A stretch of 45,820 bases of DNA from an uncultured Eubacteriales bacterium (GTDB lineage Bacteria > Bacillota > Clostridia > Oscillospirales > Acutalibacteraceae), in assembly GCA_900540235.1 (NCBI GenBank), contig UQEY01000013.1, forward strand, positions 1 through 45,820, written 5' to 3'. Below, in pieces: positions 34,890 to 43,567 of this stretch. The first letter of the stretch is position 1; every line of letters starts with the position of its first letter. A model generated the notes under the pieces. That model made no database searches, had not been told where the DNA came from, and saw only the letters and a list, made by a program, of their open reading frames with translations. A program made the position numbers and the translations under genes.

Positions 34890-36301
34890 GCTATCAATTA
34901 GTTTGCGGTATTGAAACACATATTGAGCTTGCAACAAAGACTAAGATTTTTTGTTCTTGCACAACTCAGTTTGGCGGTGAGCCCAACACTCACTGTTGCC
35001 CTGTTTGTACCGGTCAACCCGGTGCGCTCCCTGTTCTCAACCGTCAGGTTATTGCTTATGCAGTAAGAGCCGGTCTTGCCGTTCACTGCAAAATAAACAA
35101 CAACTCTCATATGGACAGAAAGAATTATGTTTACCCTGACCTTCCTAAGGCTTACCAAATTTCGCAATTTGACGAGCCTGTATGCGTTGACGGTTATGTT
35201 GAGCTTGACTCAGGCAAAAAAATAAGAATTGAGCGTATCCATATTGAAGAAGATGCAGGTAAGCTTATCCACGAGGACGGTTACACCTATGTTGACTACA
35301 ACCGTGGCGGCGTTCCTCTTATTGAAATAGTTTCGCAGGCTGATATTGAATCACCCGAAGAAGCAAAAGAATATGCTGAAAAATTGCAGCTTATTATGCG
35401 CAATGTAGGTGTATCCGACTGCAAAATGCAAGAAGGTTCGATGAGATGCGATGTCAATGTATCTATCCACCAGCCGGGCGAACCTTGGGGTACAAGAACA
35501 GAGATTAAAAATATCAACTCGCTTTCCAACATAGTTCGTGCTATGGAACTTGAAATGGAAAGGCAGGAAGATTTGATAGAATCGGGCGAAAAAGTAATTC
35601 AGTCAACTATGCGTTACGACGCTAACAGCGACACTGTTTATGTTCTTCGTTCTAAGGAAAATGCCGACGATTACCGTTATTTTCCTGAGCCTGATATTCT
35701 TCGTTTTTATATTTCACCTGAAAGTGTTGAGCAAATCAGAGCATCACTTCCTGAGCTTCCTGACGCTAAGCTTAAAAGATATGTTGAAGATATGAAGCTT
35801 CCCGAAAACAACGCAAGGCTTATTTATAAGTACAGAAATGTTACTGAATTTTTTGACGAAGCTGTTAACGATGGTGCAAGCGCATCAAATGTGCTCAACT
35901 TAATTATCGGCACTATTTATGCCACCCTTCAAACAGAAGAAGACAAGGAAAACTTTGAAATCAAAACTACCGCTAAACAAATGGCAGAACTTGTTAAGCT
36001 TATTGACGATAAAAAAATCAGAGCAAACAAGGCTAAAGAAGTTCTCTCTCAAATGCTTGAAAGCGGCAAGGATGTGGACGAATATATAAAGGCTGACGAC
36101 CTTAAAGGTATGAGCGATGATGATTTGCTTGCACTTTGCAAAGGTGCAGTTGAAGCTAACCCTAAAGCTGTTGAAGATATCAAAAACGGCAAGGAAAAGG
36201 CTATTAATGTTATGTTCGGCTATGTTATGAAGAATTCTAAGGGCAAAGCCGATGTCGGCAAAGCGACACAAATTATTAAGCAAATTATCAGCGAAATGTA
36301 A
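34886..36301 (+). CDS. gatB: Asp/Glu-tRNA amidotransferase subunit B
   Basis: 471 residues. Cradle domain signatures: CGIETHIELATKTKIFCSC, CPVCTGQPGALPVLN, RKNYVYPDLPKAYQISQFD, GKKIRIERIHIEEDAGK, YVDYNRGGVPLIEIVS; C-terminal helical and YqeY-like tail domains that hold the tRNA. It has zinc-type cysteines near the N-terminus (CSC, CCPVC). It phosphorylates and amidates Asp-tRNA-Asn (and possibly Glu-tRNA-Gln). Last gene of the operon, followed by a terminator. Confidence 0.97.
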
Positions 36302-36316
36302 TAATTAGGCATTATT

Positions 36317-36354
36317 AAAGGTCACACCGACTGGTGTGACCTTTATCTTTTTAT
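36317..36354 (+). terminator. Terminator of aspS-gatCAB
   Basis: AAAGGTCACACC and GGTGTGACCTTT arms with a 4-base loop, then a T-rich tail. Confidence 0.9.
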
Positions 36355-36482
36355 TTGGATAAAAATTATTATTAAAATACAAAAATATTTAAAATATATT
36401 TATATAAAAATGCAAATAATAAAACAGAATCAGGGTTAAAGACTTGATTTGCAGGGTAAAATACATATTTTACAGTAATATC

Positions 36483-36530
36483 ATATGGGCGTTACCCATA
36501 TTTGTCAATACGGAATATTTCAATATTATA
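36483..36530 (+). promoter_or_regulatory. Promoter and operator-like palindrome of the XRE gene
   Basis: ATATGGG-CGTTA-CCCATAT perfect 7-base inverted repeat (36483-36501) adjoins a -35 TTGTCA (36502-36507), which is 16 bases from a -10 TATTAT (36524-36529). The regulator may control itself here. The rest of the gap 36355-36482 is AT-rich with a GTAAAATA/TATTTTAC palindrome near 36455 and nothing else recognised. Confidence 0.5.
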
Positions 36531-36550
36531 TAATTTTTTCGGTGATATTA

Positions 36551-36763
36551 ATGAAAATTACGAAGATTAGAGATTTGCGTGAGGACAACGATTTAAAACA
36601 AAAAGACCTTGCAAAGTACCTTTGCATTGACCAGAGCACATACAGTGATTACGAAAACGGAAGAATAAATGTGCCTATTGAACAGCTTATTAAAATAGCT
36701 GATTATTACAGTGTGTCGCTTGATTTTCTTGTGGGAAGAAATGAACCACCTCGTCAAAACTGA
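36551..36763 (+). CDS. XRE-family HTH transcriptional regulator
   Basis: 70 residues from ATG 36551 (MKITKIRDLREDNDLKQKDL). A compact Cro/C1-type HTH: LKQKDLAKYLCIDQSTYSDY contains the two helices, then ENGRINVPIEQLIKIADYYS and VSLDFLVGR. A longer reading from 36485 would pass through the promoter and is rejected. No effector domain. It is an intact relative of the broken regulator at 2098-2310. Its stop lies inside the terminator hairpin. Confidence 0.88.
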   Translation: MKITKIRDLREDNDLKQKDLAKYLCIDQSTYSDYENGRINVPIEQLIKIADYYSVSLDFLVGRNEPPRQN

Positions 36764-36782
36764 TGAGGTGGTTTTGTTCTTT
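36742..36782. terminator. Terminator overlapping the XRE stop codon
   Basis: AACCACCTCGTCA and TGATGAGGTGGTT arms followed by TTGTTCTTTT; the 3' arm begins in the stop codon. It also ends the reading frame of the truncated transporter on the other strand. Confidence 0.85.
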
Positions 36783-36990
36783 TCATATTAATCATTAGCC
36801 TTTTTTTCCGAATAAAAAAAGCAGACGAAACCGAGGCGATTTTGCTTTCACTCAAAACTCCGAGAGAAGAAAGCTCAGGTATAATTGATGAATAGTTGAG
36901 ACGGCAAACATATGTTGCACTGTATGCCAAAAAGCAGAGAAGAAAAATATTTCTTTCCCTTTTTGAATTGTATCCCAAATATTTAGTCAT
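36754..36990 (-). pseudogene. Truncated MFS transporter (organophosphate:antiporter type)
   Basis: The first about 60 residues (MTKYLGYNSKRERNIFLLCF, then LAYSATYVCRLNYSSIIPEL, LSSLGVLSESKIASVSSAFF) are a convincing N-terminus and first membrane helix of an MFS transporter like the sugar-phosphate/glycerol-3-phosphate family (YxxRxNYS motif). About 400 residues should follow, but the frame runs on into unrelated DNA and the neighbouring terminator. Its ATG overlaps the phosphodiesterase stop by 8 bases, so a phosphodiesterase-transporter operon once existed and was cut by a deletion near 36815. Confidence 0.75.
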
Positions 36991-38110
36991 ATCTGTTGCC
37001 GTAGTCCTTATCTGTTTTGCCGTTATATGATTTACCTAACAGTTTTTCATCAAACGGTATATTTGAAGCGATAAAAGTAGTTCTTTCCTCAAGTGTCTGA
37101 CCGCCGTGACCCTTATCCTTACCTCCGTGGTCGTTTGCAAGAATGATAAGCCATTTTTCGTCATACTTTTCTTCCCTGCTTTTAATTTCCCGCAGAATTT
37201 GGTAAGTATATGTATCGCAATTCATAGCAGCGCTGAAATATGTGTCATTATCCTTTGAAAAGCCACTTGAATGACCTGCGCCGTCGATTGAATCATAAAT
37301 GCCGATAATAACGCTATCGCCGGCATTAATTCGGTTGAGCGTGCAGTCACGGGCAAAAGTGTCGCCGATACCAACGCTTAGAGAATCGACTGCGATAAAA
37401 TTGTCAAAATCGGTATTGCAGGCAGATTTTCTTTTACAGTTTGCAATATATTTTGCGCCTAGTTCACTGTGAGCCATAACATAGTTTATTTCAGATTTTA
37501 AATTAACTGCAAAAAGAGATTCCCAGTCAAAATTTATTGAAGTTGCAAGACCCTTTTCGGCATATTCAAGAATAACGGTTTTGGCGCTGAGTTTTTTAGT
37601 GTCGTCATTTTCCTTAACACCGTTATTAAGCCCCCATTTGCCTGTGAATTGAGCAGTCCAGCCGGCCGCAGTGTCACTGCTTTGCTGATACAAAGTATCG
37701 GTATAGCCGCCGCAATAAGCAAGATAAATACCACCCTGCTTTGCAACTTCGCTTATACCGCCAAACTCATTTGTAAAGCTCGGCAAATCTTTATTATAAG
37801 CATTTTTCATTTCAAGCATTTTTTGTGCAGTGTCTGCACGCATACCGTCGTAGCCGAGGAAAAGCACTTTTCTTATTTTGCCGTCACTGTCAACCGCATT
37901 GCCGTCATTTATTTCACATTTATCAAGGAACGAATGGATATGAGTATAAACGGCGCAAATAGGTAAACTTGACTTAAAATCATTTTTCCAAACAGTTCCC
38001 GAATTAATATAATCAAGATATTCTTTATCAAGATTTGGTTTATTAAACTTTTTGATAAGCTGTGGCAAAAACCTGCCACTCGATAAAAACATTTTAAGAC
38101 TATGGTTCAC
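36983..38110 (-). CDS. Alkaline-phosphatase-superfamily phosphodiesterase
   Basis: 375 residues. Nucleotide pyrophosphatase/phosphodiesterase-like core: LFLGYDGMRADT (first metal Asp), a TAAGWTAQFTGKWGLNNG segment with the candidate Thr nucleophile, DSIDGAGHSSGF (Asp and His metal ligands) and LANDHGGKDKGHGG (last metal ligands). No signal peptide, so it probably acts in the cytoplasm on a phosphoester such as an imported glycerophosphodiester; the substrate is a guess. It was paired with the transporter that is now truncated. Confidence 0.8.
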   Translation of the reverse strand: MNHSLKMFLSSGRFLPQLIKKFNKPNLDKEYLDYINSGTVWKNDFKSSLPICAVYTHIHSFLDKCEINDGNAVDSDGKIRKVLFLGYDGMRADTAQKMLEMKNAYNKDLPSFTNEFGGISEVAKQGGIYLAYCGGYTDTLYQQSSDTAAGWTAQFTGKWGLNNGVKENDDTKKLSAKTVILEYAEKGLATSINFDWESLFAVNLKSEINYVMAHSELGAKYIANCKRKSACNTDFDNFIAVDSLSVGIGDTFARDCTLNRINAGDSVIIGIYDSIDGAGHSSGFSKDNDTYFSAAMNCDTYTYQILREIKSREEKYDEKWLIILANDHGGKDKGHGGQTLEERTTFIASNIPFDEKLLGKSYNGKTDKDYGNRYD

Positions 38111-38165
38111 AAAAATTCCCCCTTAAAAAATATTATACCAAATAACCGATATTCATTACAATACA

Positions 38166-38212
38166 TAAAAAAGAAGAAAGCTGTTCAAAATCGGAACATC
38201 TTTCTTCTTTTG
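38166..38212 (-). terminator. Terminator of the mannosidase operon
   Basis: Minus strand GAAGAAAGATGTTC and GAACAGCTTTCTTC arms (one mismatch) followed by TTTTTT. Confidence 0.85.
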
Positions 38213-38215
38213 CTT

Positions 38216-38605
38216 TTATTTGAAAACTATTTTAACGGGGTTCTTTTTATTAAATTTTTCAAGTTCTTCTTTAAGCTGTTTAAGTTCGTCCTCGTTAATA
38301 GGCTGCTTATCCTCAGGATAGTCCCAATTTGAAAACGGATTTTCCTTTGTGCACAGCATATTACTGCCGTCAATTACCCAAGGAAGCGCAAGTATTTTTC
38401 TTTTGTTTTTAACATAAAAGAGAACACCGCTGCTGCCCTTAGATACATTTTTAAAATAAGCAAGACCCTTAGCTTCTTTCATAATAATTCTAATTTGCTG
38501 GTCAGGCGGGAGATTGCGAAATTGCCTGCGATTAATCAGCGGAAAAACTATTATGCCGAGCAAAAGCACTACAGCTGCAATAATCACTATATAAATCGGT
38601 TTCAT
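38216..38605 (-). CDS. Small single-span membrane protein of unknown function
   Basis: 129 residues. One N-terminal membrane helix (about 4-24, IYIVIIAAVVLLLGIIVFPL), then a soluble part of about 100 residues with VLFYVKNKRKILALPW and a Lys/Glu-rich helix at the end. I do not recognise a family. Its ATG overlaps the alpha-mannosidase stop by 4 bases, so the two are translated together. Confidence 0.7.
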   Translation of the reverse strand: MKPIYIVIIAAVVLLLGIIVFPLINRRQFRNLPPDQQIRIIMKEAKGLAYFKNVSKGSSGVLFYVKNKRKILALPWVIDGSNMLCTKENPFSNWDYPEDKQPINEDELKQLKEELEKFNKKNPVKIVFK

Positions 38606-41529
38606 TTTTCAATACCTATAGTAATAATTTCAAACGGCTTATATTCAAGCACATCAGTTTCACCTTGAACTTCTTCAAGCATATTAAGAAGCTTAACAGG
38701 TTTTGAAAGCTTGATTTTTCCACGCTTACCGTCTTGTTCGCTAATGCGGATAACAGTCATAAAACCGTCTTCACTGTCCTTCATAGCTTGCATATAAAGC
38801 GGTTCGTATGTATCGCCGCTATATGTAACATCTGCCTTTACAAGCTGCTCGTTAAACTGGAATGCAAGCTTGTTAACACCGGCCTCAACTGCACCGTTTT
38901 CGTGAGGATAAATCATATAGCAAAAATCATGATGACCCATATCGGAAGTTACATCCGGGCGAATAGTGGCACGAAGAAGCGAAAGCGACATAGTATTTTT
39001 GTCAAAACCGATACCGTACTTACCGTCATTGATAAGAGCAATACCTCCGTCGGTTTCGCTGAGGTCTGCCCACTTGTGATGACAGGTTTCAAACCTTGCC
39101 TGCTGCCAAGTTGTATTTTTATGGGTGTCACGCTCAATAAAACCTGCCGAAGTGTCGCAAAGAGCCTTACGGGTAAGAACATTGCAACCAAACTCTGCCT
39201 TTGCAAGCTTGTGCTTTTCGTTCCAGTCAACAATGTTTTCAACCTCGATACCCTTGCTTCTTCTAAAGAAACGCATAAGCATTGTCCAAGTTGATTTTTC
39301 GGTAGTGAGCACTGTTTTGAATGTTGCACACTCGCCGTCAAGTTCAACAAGAGTAGTAGGCTCTTTAACAGTAATCTCTATCTGCTTATCCTTATAATTC
39401 GGAAGAATATCCCAAGCGTCATAGTTACCCGGGCAATCGGTATATATTTTAAGTTTATTAAAGTCGCCGTCAACCCACTGCCTGTCAAGCTCTTTATCAA
39501 TAAGAGAAGCGACCGAGCCATCCTCATTAAAAACCACGCTGTAAAACGGAGTTTCAACGCTGTCGCCGAGTGTGAGCCATTCGCCGTCAAAATTAGTTTT
39601 GCGAAGAGAGGCAGATGAAAGCGCAGGAACATTAGGAATAAGCCAATTACCCTTAACACCGTAGCGAGTTGATGTACCGTTTTTGTTAGGGATAAAAGTA
39701 AGCGCATCACGGGTGAAGTTAAGAGTGTTAAAATATTTTGAACCGGTGCCGATAATTGCGTCAACCGTATTTTCAACATCGGCATAATCTTTCATTGCGT
39801 CCTCATAAACAGGGTGAATATGAGAGCCCGGAAGAATATCGTGGAACTGATTGATGAGAAGCTTTTTGTAAGCGTTTGTGATAGCTTCTTTATTATCCTC
39901 TTTTCTGAGTACTGAAAGCATTTCGGCGTCGCGAAGCTTATATTCAAGCCTTCTGTTACTACGCTTCATTTTTGACTTAGTGGTGAAAGTACCACGGTGC
40001 ATTTCAAGGTAAAGCTCTCCGTCCCAAGTTTGAAGCGAAGTGTTGCCCTTGAGATTCTTTTCAAGGAACTCCTGACCGCCCATATGCTCGCACTTAGGCA
40101 TAATTGAAAGCTTATCAAATCTGTGCATAAGTTCAATCATTTCCTCGGTACAACCTGAGCCGCCGTCGCCGTAGCCAAACATATTCATAGTTTGACCGCC
40201 GTTATCTTTATCAATATAAGCTTCCCAGTTTTCCTGAATTTGAAAAGGCATATTCCAAGTTATAAAGTGAGTAGGCGGAACGCAAGCATAAACATCCGTG
40301 CCGTCAATACCTTTCCAAATAAAGTTGTTGTGAGGGAAGCGGTTTGTATCGTTCCAAGTTGACATCTTATTTGAAACGAAGTAATCAACACCGCTTTTTT
40401 TGAGAATTTGAGGAAGTATCCAGCTATTGCCGAAAACATCCGGAAGCCAAGCGTTATTAACTGTTTTGCCAAACATACGCTTGTATGTTTGCTGACCGTA
40501 GAGGCACTGACGAACAAGACTTTCGGCAGTAGGAATATTACAATCAGGCTCAACATACATTGCGCCAACCGGCTCAAACTGACCGTTTGCTACTTTCTCT
40601 TTAAGCTCGGCAAAAACATCTGGATAATACTTTTCAAGCGTTTCGTAAACATACGGCTGAGTATGAGTATATTTAAAATCAGGGTACTTATCCATAAGAC
40701 GAAGCTGAATAAGAACTGTACGAAGATTTTTTTGAACTGCGTGAATTCTGCGCCAATAGTATGCAATATCAAGATGAGAATGTGCAATCAAAGCGACATC
40801 TCCGTTGCCCTTATAATTATCGTTTGCAAACACGACTTCATCAAGATACTTTTGACATTCGTCAACACCTTCAAGCTCATCGCTGTCAAAATCAATAAAG
40901 TTCATTGCATTGTTGAGTTCTTTATTAAGGAAGTTACGATAATCTTCGTTAAACAAGTCGCTTTTTGCAATGTCAAGGAGAAGTTCAAAGTCCCAAACAA
41001 GGTCCTGAACCTTATGATTAACAGTGCAGATATATGCGCCCTCAAAAATCTGACGGCAACCACGAACTGAAAGCGACTCAGGGTTACGCTCATCATCCGG
41101 CTTTGAACGGTTATAACCCATCATATCAAAATGGAGAGTTTTTGTATCGTCAACATACGGTGAAAGAAGCATCCTTTCACGGTTAGGGTCAACACCGCCA
41201 ACATATTTGCCGTTAACCTTAACGCAAATTTCGGCAGCGGTTTTGAGTGAAAACCAAAGTTCCTTGCCCTGAAGTTCTTTTGGAATGTCAACATCTGCTT
41301 TAATAAAAGCAGTACCGTCAGGTGTAAAATACATATCGCCTTTATTAAGCGGTCGGTAATCATCGCTGTAATATTCAAATTCCATTTCAGAAATTTGGCG
41401 GGCATCCCTAATCATAAGATTGGTAATTTCCCACTTTGATGAATAAATATATCTTTTAAGCCAACCGAAACGCAAATCGGTCCACTCCTCAGGACGCATA
41501 GAACGCCTTACAACTTTAATATGTGCCAT
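38602..41529 (-). CDS. Alpha-mannosidase, glycoside hydrolase family 38
   Basis: 975 residues, no signal peptide. An N-terminal domain (about 1-240) precedes the GH38 catalytic domain: ALIAHSHLDIAYYWR with zinc ligands H252 and D254, and WLPDVFGNSW with the nucleophile Asp D364; then FGYGDGGSG and a zinc-binding His in NQFHDILPGSHI (about 588-600), followed by the C-terminal sandwich domains. The family cleaves alpha-mannosides with retention, for example N-glycan or yeast mannan fragments after import. It is followed by the small membrane protein and preceded 12 bases upstream by a NifU-like gene. Confidence 0.93.
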   Translation of the reverse strand: MAHIKVVRRSMRPEEWTDLRFGWLKRYIYSSKWEITNLMIRDARQISEMEFEYYSDDYRPLNKGDMYFTPDGTAFIKADVDIPKELQGKELWFSLKTAAEICVKVNGKYVGGVDPNRERMLLSPYVDDTKTLHFDMMGYNRSKPDDERNPESLSVRGCRQIFEGAYICTVNHKVQDLVWDFELLLDIAKSDLFNEDYRNFLNKELNNAMNFIDFDSDELEGVDECQKYLDEVVFANDNYKGNGDVALIAHSHLDIAYYWRRIHAVQKNLRTVLIQLRLMDKYPDFKYTHTQPYVYETLEKYYPDVFAELKEKVANGQFEPVGAMYVEPDCNIPTAESLVRQCLYGQQTYKRMFGKTVNNAWLPDVFGNSWILPQILKKSGVDYFVSNKMSTWNDTNRFPHNNFIWKGIDGTDVYACVPPTHFITWNMPFQIQENWEAYIDKDNGGQTMNMFGYGDGGSGCTEEMIELMHRFDKLSIMPKCEHMGGQEFLEKNLKGNTSLQTWDGELYLEMHRGTFTTKSKMKRSNRRLEYKLRDAEMLSVLRKEDNKEAITNAYKKLLINQFHDILPGSHIHPVYEDAMKDYADVENTVDAIIGTGSKYFNTLNFTRDALTFIPNKNGTSTRYGVKGNWLIPNVPALSSASLRKTNFDGEWLTLGDSVETPFYSVVFNEDGSVASLIDKELDRQWVDGDFNKLKIYTDCPGNYDAWDILPNYKDKQIEITVKEPTTLVELDGECATFKTVLTTEKSTWTMLMRFFRRSKGIEVENIVDWNEKHKLAKAEFGCNVLTRKALCDTSAGFIERDTHKNTTWQQARFETCHHKWADLSETDGGIALINDGKYGIGFDKNTMSLSLLRATIRPDVTSDMGHHDFCYMIYPHENGAVEAGVNKLAFQFNEQLVKADVTYSGDTYEPLYMQAMKDSEDGFMTVIRISEQDGKRGKIKLSKPVKLLNMLEEVQGETDVLEYKPFEIITIGIEK

Positions 41530-41541
41530 TTCTATACCTCC

Positions 41542-41784
41542 TTAAACATCCTGAAAATAAGGCTTTTTGCGAATTGCATTAACCTTAACGCTCTTTTTCA
41601 AATCTTTTTTAATCTGTTCTTCTATCCAAGCAGTGCAACGGTTTAAAATAAGGCATTTTGAACATTCGCCCCTAAAAATCAATGTAAGTTCATTGCCCTC
41701 TAAGCTGACAAATTCAACCCAGCCGCCGTCACCTTGAAGCTTTGGCTGCAAAACAGTTTCAACATATTTTTTAACTTTTTCCAT
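41542..41784 (-). CDS. NifU C-terminal-like domain protein
   Basis: 80 residues from ATG 41784 (MEKVKKYVETVLQPKLQGDG), 6 bases after GGAG; a TTG start 12 bases upstream is weaker. The GDGGWVEFV segment matches the DGG motif of NifU/Nfu domains, and GECSKC is the CxxC cluster site; an additional Cys in LNRC follows 6 residues later. Nfu domains carry iron-sulfur clusters to target proteins. Between phosphoglucomutase and alpha-mannosidase, an unusual place with no iron-sulfur genes nearby. Confidence 0.75.
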   Translation of the reverse strand: MEKVKKYVETVLQPKLQGDGGWVEFVSLEGNELTLIFRGECSKCLILNRCTAWIEEQIKKDLKKSVKVNAIRKKPYFQDV

Positions 41785-41798
41785 ATCAAACTCCAAAA

Positions 41799-43427
41799 TT
41801 AAGCATTAATAATATTTTTAATTTCTTCTCTTATGCTTTCAAGCCTTGCCTTAGCATTTTCCTTTGATGGGTCAACTATAGAATAGTAAACCTTAATTTT
41901 AGGCTCTGTACCCGACGGACGAACAGCCATCCATGAGCCGTCAGCCCAAATATATTTAAGTACATTTTCTTTTGGCAAATCACGAATACCGGTTGAAAAA
42001 TCAATAATTTCTTCAATTCCTTCAAACAAAGACTTGCCCTTATTTCTGAAATAAGTCATAAGGTTTTGAATCTTTTCGGCGCCGTCCTTACCCTTTAATA
42101 CGAAAGAATCGAGAAAGTCGAGATAGTAGCCGTATTCGTCATAAATTTCATTAAGAGCGTCAACAAGAGTTTTGCCCTGATTTTTATACCAAGCCGCCAT
42201 TTGGCAGATAAGCATTGAAGAAACTACTGCATCCTTATCCCTTGCGTGAGTACCTACAAGGTAGCCGTACGATTCCTCATATCCGATAACAAATTCCTGC
42301 TCACCGGTTTGCTCATACTTATTAATCTTGTCGCCGATATACTTAAAGCCTGTCAATGTTTCTTCAACCTGAAGGCCGAACTTTCTGCCGATATTTGCAC
42401 CGAGTTCCGAAGTAACGATAGTTTTAACAAGAGTTGACTTTTCGTTTAATGTATCCTTTTTCATAGTGAGGACGAATTTAACAAGAAGCGCACCCGTTTG
42501 ATTTCCGGTAAAAAGTTTGTAGTCGTCGCCGTCCTTAACCGCAATACCTACTCTGTCGCAGTCAGGGTCAGTGCCGAGTACAAGGTCTGCTCCGATTTGC
42601 TTTGCTTTTTCAATAGCAATGGTAAGCGCATCCTTTTCCTCCGGGTTAGGTGAACGAACGGTTGAGAAGTTACCGTCAGGAAGTTCCTGCTCTTTAACAA
42701 CAGTTACATCCATACCCTCAAGCATTCTTCTTACCGGAATATTGCCGGTGCCGTGAAGCGGAGTATAAACAATTTTTAAATCGCTTTTTTCTTCATAAAG
42801 TGATTGCTTTTTAACCTCAGCAAGAAAAGCGCTGAGTTCTTTTTCACCGATATAGTTGATAAGTTCACTTTCCTCCATAAAAGGAATAGAAGAATAATCT
42901 GTAATATCGTTAATAAAGCCGATTGCATTTTTTGCATCCTCGGTGCAGAACTGGCATCCCTTGCTGTCATATACCTTATAGCCGTTATATTCCTTAGGGT
43001 TGTGAGAAGCAGTAATCATTACACCTGCCGTGCAACCGAGGAAATGCGTTGTAAACGACAAAACAGGAACAGGCACTACCATTTCATAAATATTTACCTT
43101 GATGCCTTGAGAAGCAAAAATACCTGCCGCTGTTTTTGCAAAATACTGCGAATTGTTACGAGTATCATAAGCAATGGCAACACTGATTTCGCCATCGTTT
43201 TTACTTTTTAAATATCTTGCAAGACCGAGTGTCGCTTTGCCGACTGTGTAACGGTTCATTCTGTTTGAGCCTGCGCCCATAACACCTCTTAAACCGCCTG
43301 TGCCGAAAGCAAGGTCTTTATAAAATCTGTCTTCAATTTCTTTTTCATCGGTAATGCTTTCAAGTTCAGCTCTTGTATTTTCATCTGCAAATGAAAGCCA
43401 CTGCTCGTATTTTTCCTTGTAAGTCAT
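41799..43427 (-). CDS. pgcA: Phosphoglucomutase/phosphomannomutase
   Basis: 542 residues from ATG 43427 (MTYKEKYEQWLSFAD), with GAGGTG 6 bases upstream; the longer frame start at 43466 lies in a repeat. Alpha-D-phosphohexomutase: GTGGLRGVMGAGSNRMN, catalytic S141 in TASHNPKEYNGYK, metal loop DPDCDR (about 280-287), sugar loop EESYGY and phosphate loop RPSGTEPK. It interconverts glucose (or mannose) 1- and 6-phosphates, feeding cell-wall and glycan sugars. Cotranscription with NifU-like and GH38 genes is likely from the 14-15-base gaps. Confidence 0.95.
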   Translation of the reverse strand: MTYKEKYEQWLSFADENTRAELESITDEKEIEDRFYKDLAFGTGGLRGVMGAGSNRMNRYTVGKATLGLARYLKSKNDGEISVAIAYDTRNNSQYFAKTAAGIFASQGIKVNIYEMVVPVPVLSFTTHFLGCTAGVMITASHNPKEYNGYKVYDSKGCQFCTEDAKNAIGFINDITDYSSIPFMEESELINYIGEKELSAFLAEVKKQSLYEEKSDLKIVYTPLHGTGNIPVRRMLEGMDVTVVKEQELPDGNFSTVRSPNPEEKDALTIAIEKAKQIGADLVLGTDPDCDRVGIAVKDGDDYKLFTGNQTGALLVKFVLTMKKDTLNEKSTLVKTIVTSELGANIGRKFGLQVEETLTGFKYIGDKINKYEQTGEQEFVIGYEESYGYLVGTHARDKDAVVSSMLICQMAAWYKNQGKTLVDALNEIYDEYGYYLDFLDSFVLKGKDGAEKIQNLMTYFRNKGKSLFEGIEEIIDFSTGIRDLPKENVLKYIWADGSWMAVRPSGTEPKIKVYYSIVDPSKENAKARLESIREEIKNIINA

Positions 43428-43456
43428 AAAATACACCTCACATATATATTTATAAT

Positions 43457-43534
43457 TGTCGAACAATGTTCGCCGCTACAAAATTTTATTATCAAATCAA
43501 AGAGTGTCGTAGGGGCTAACACCGTTAGCCTGCC
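43457..43534. repeat. Two copies of the CTAC/GTAGGG palindrome family
   Basis: CGAACAATGTTCG followed by CCGCTAC (43460-43480), and GTAGGGGCTAACACCGTTAGCC (43508-43530) in opposite direction. They fill the gap between the methyltransferase and phosphoglucomutase genes. Confidence 0.7.
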
Positions 43535-43567
43535 ATTTCCTCAATTATCGCTAAATTGCAAAAATTA

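Noticed and set aside
36485..36550. N-terminal extension of the XRE regulator
   Set aside because: The extra 22 codons run through the palindrome and promoter, and family homology starts at ATG 36551.
40408..41070. 220-codon frame opposite the alpha-mannosidase
   Set aside because: Antisense to the GH38 catalytic domain, no start signals, no recognisable motif.
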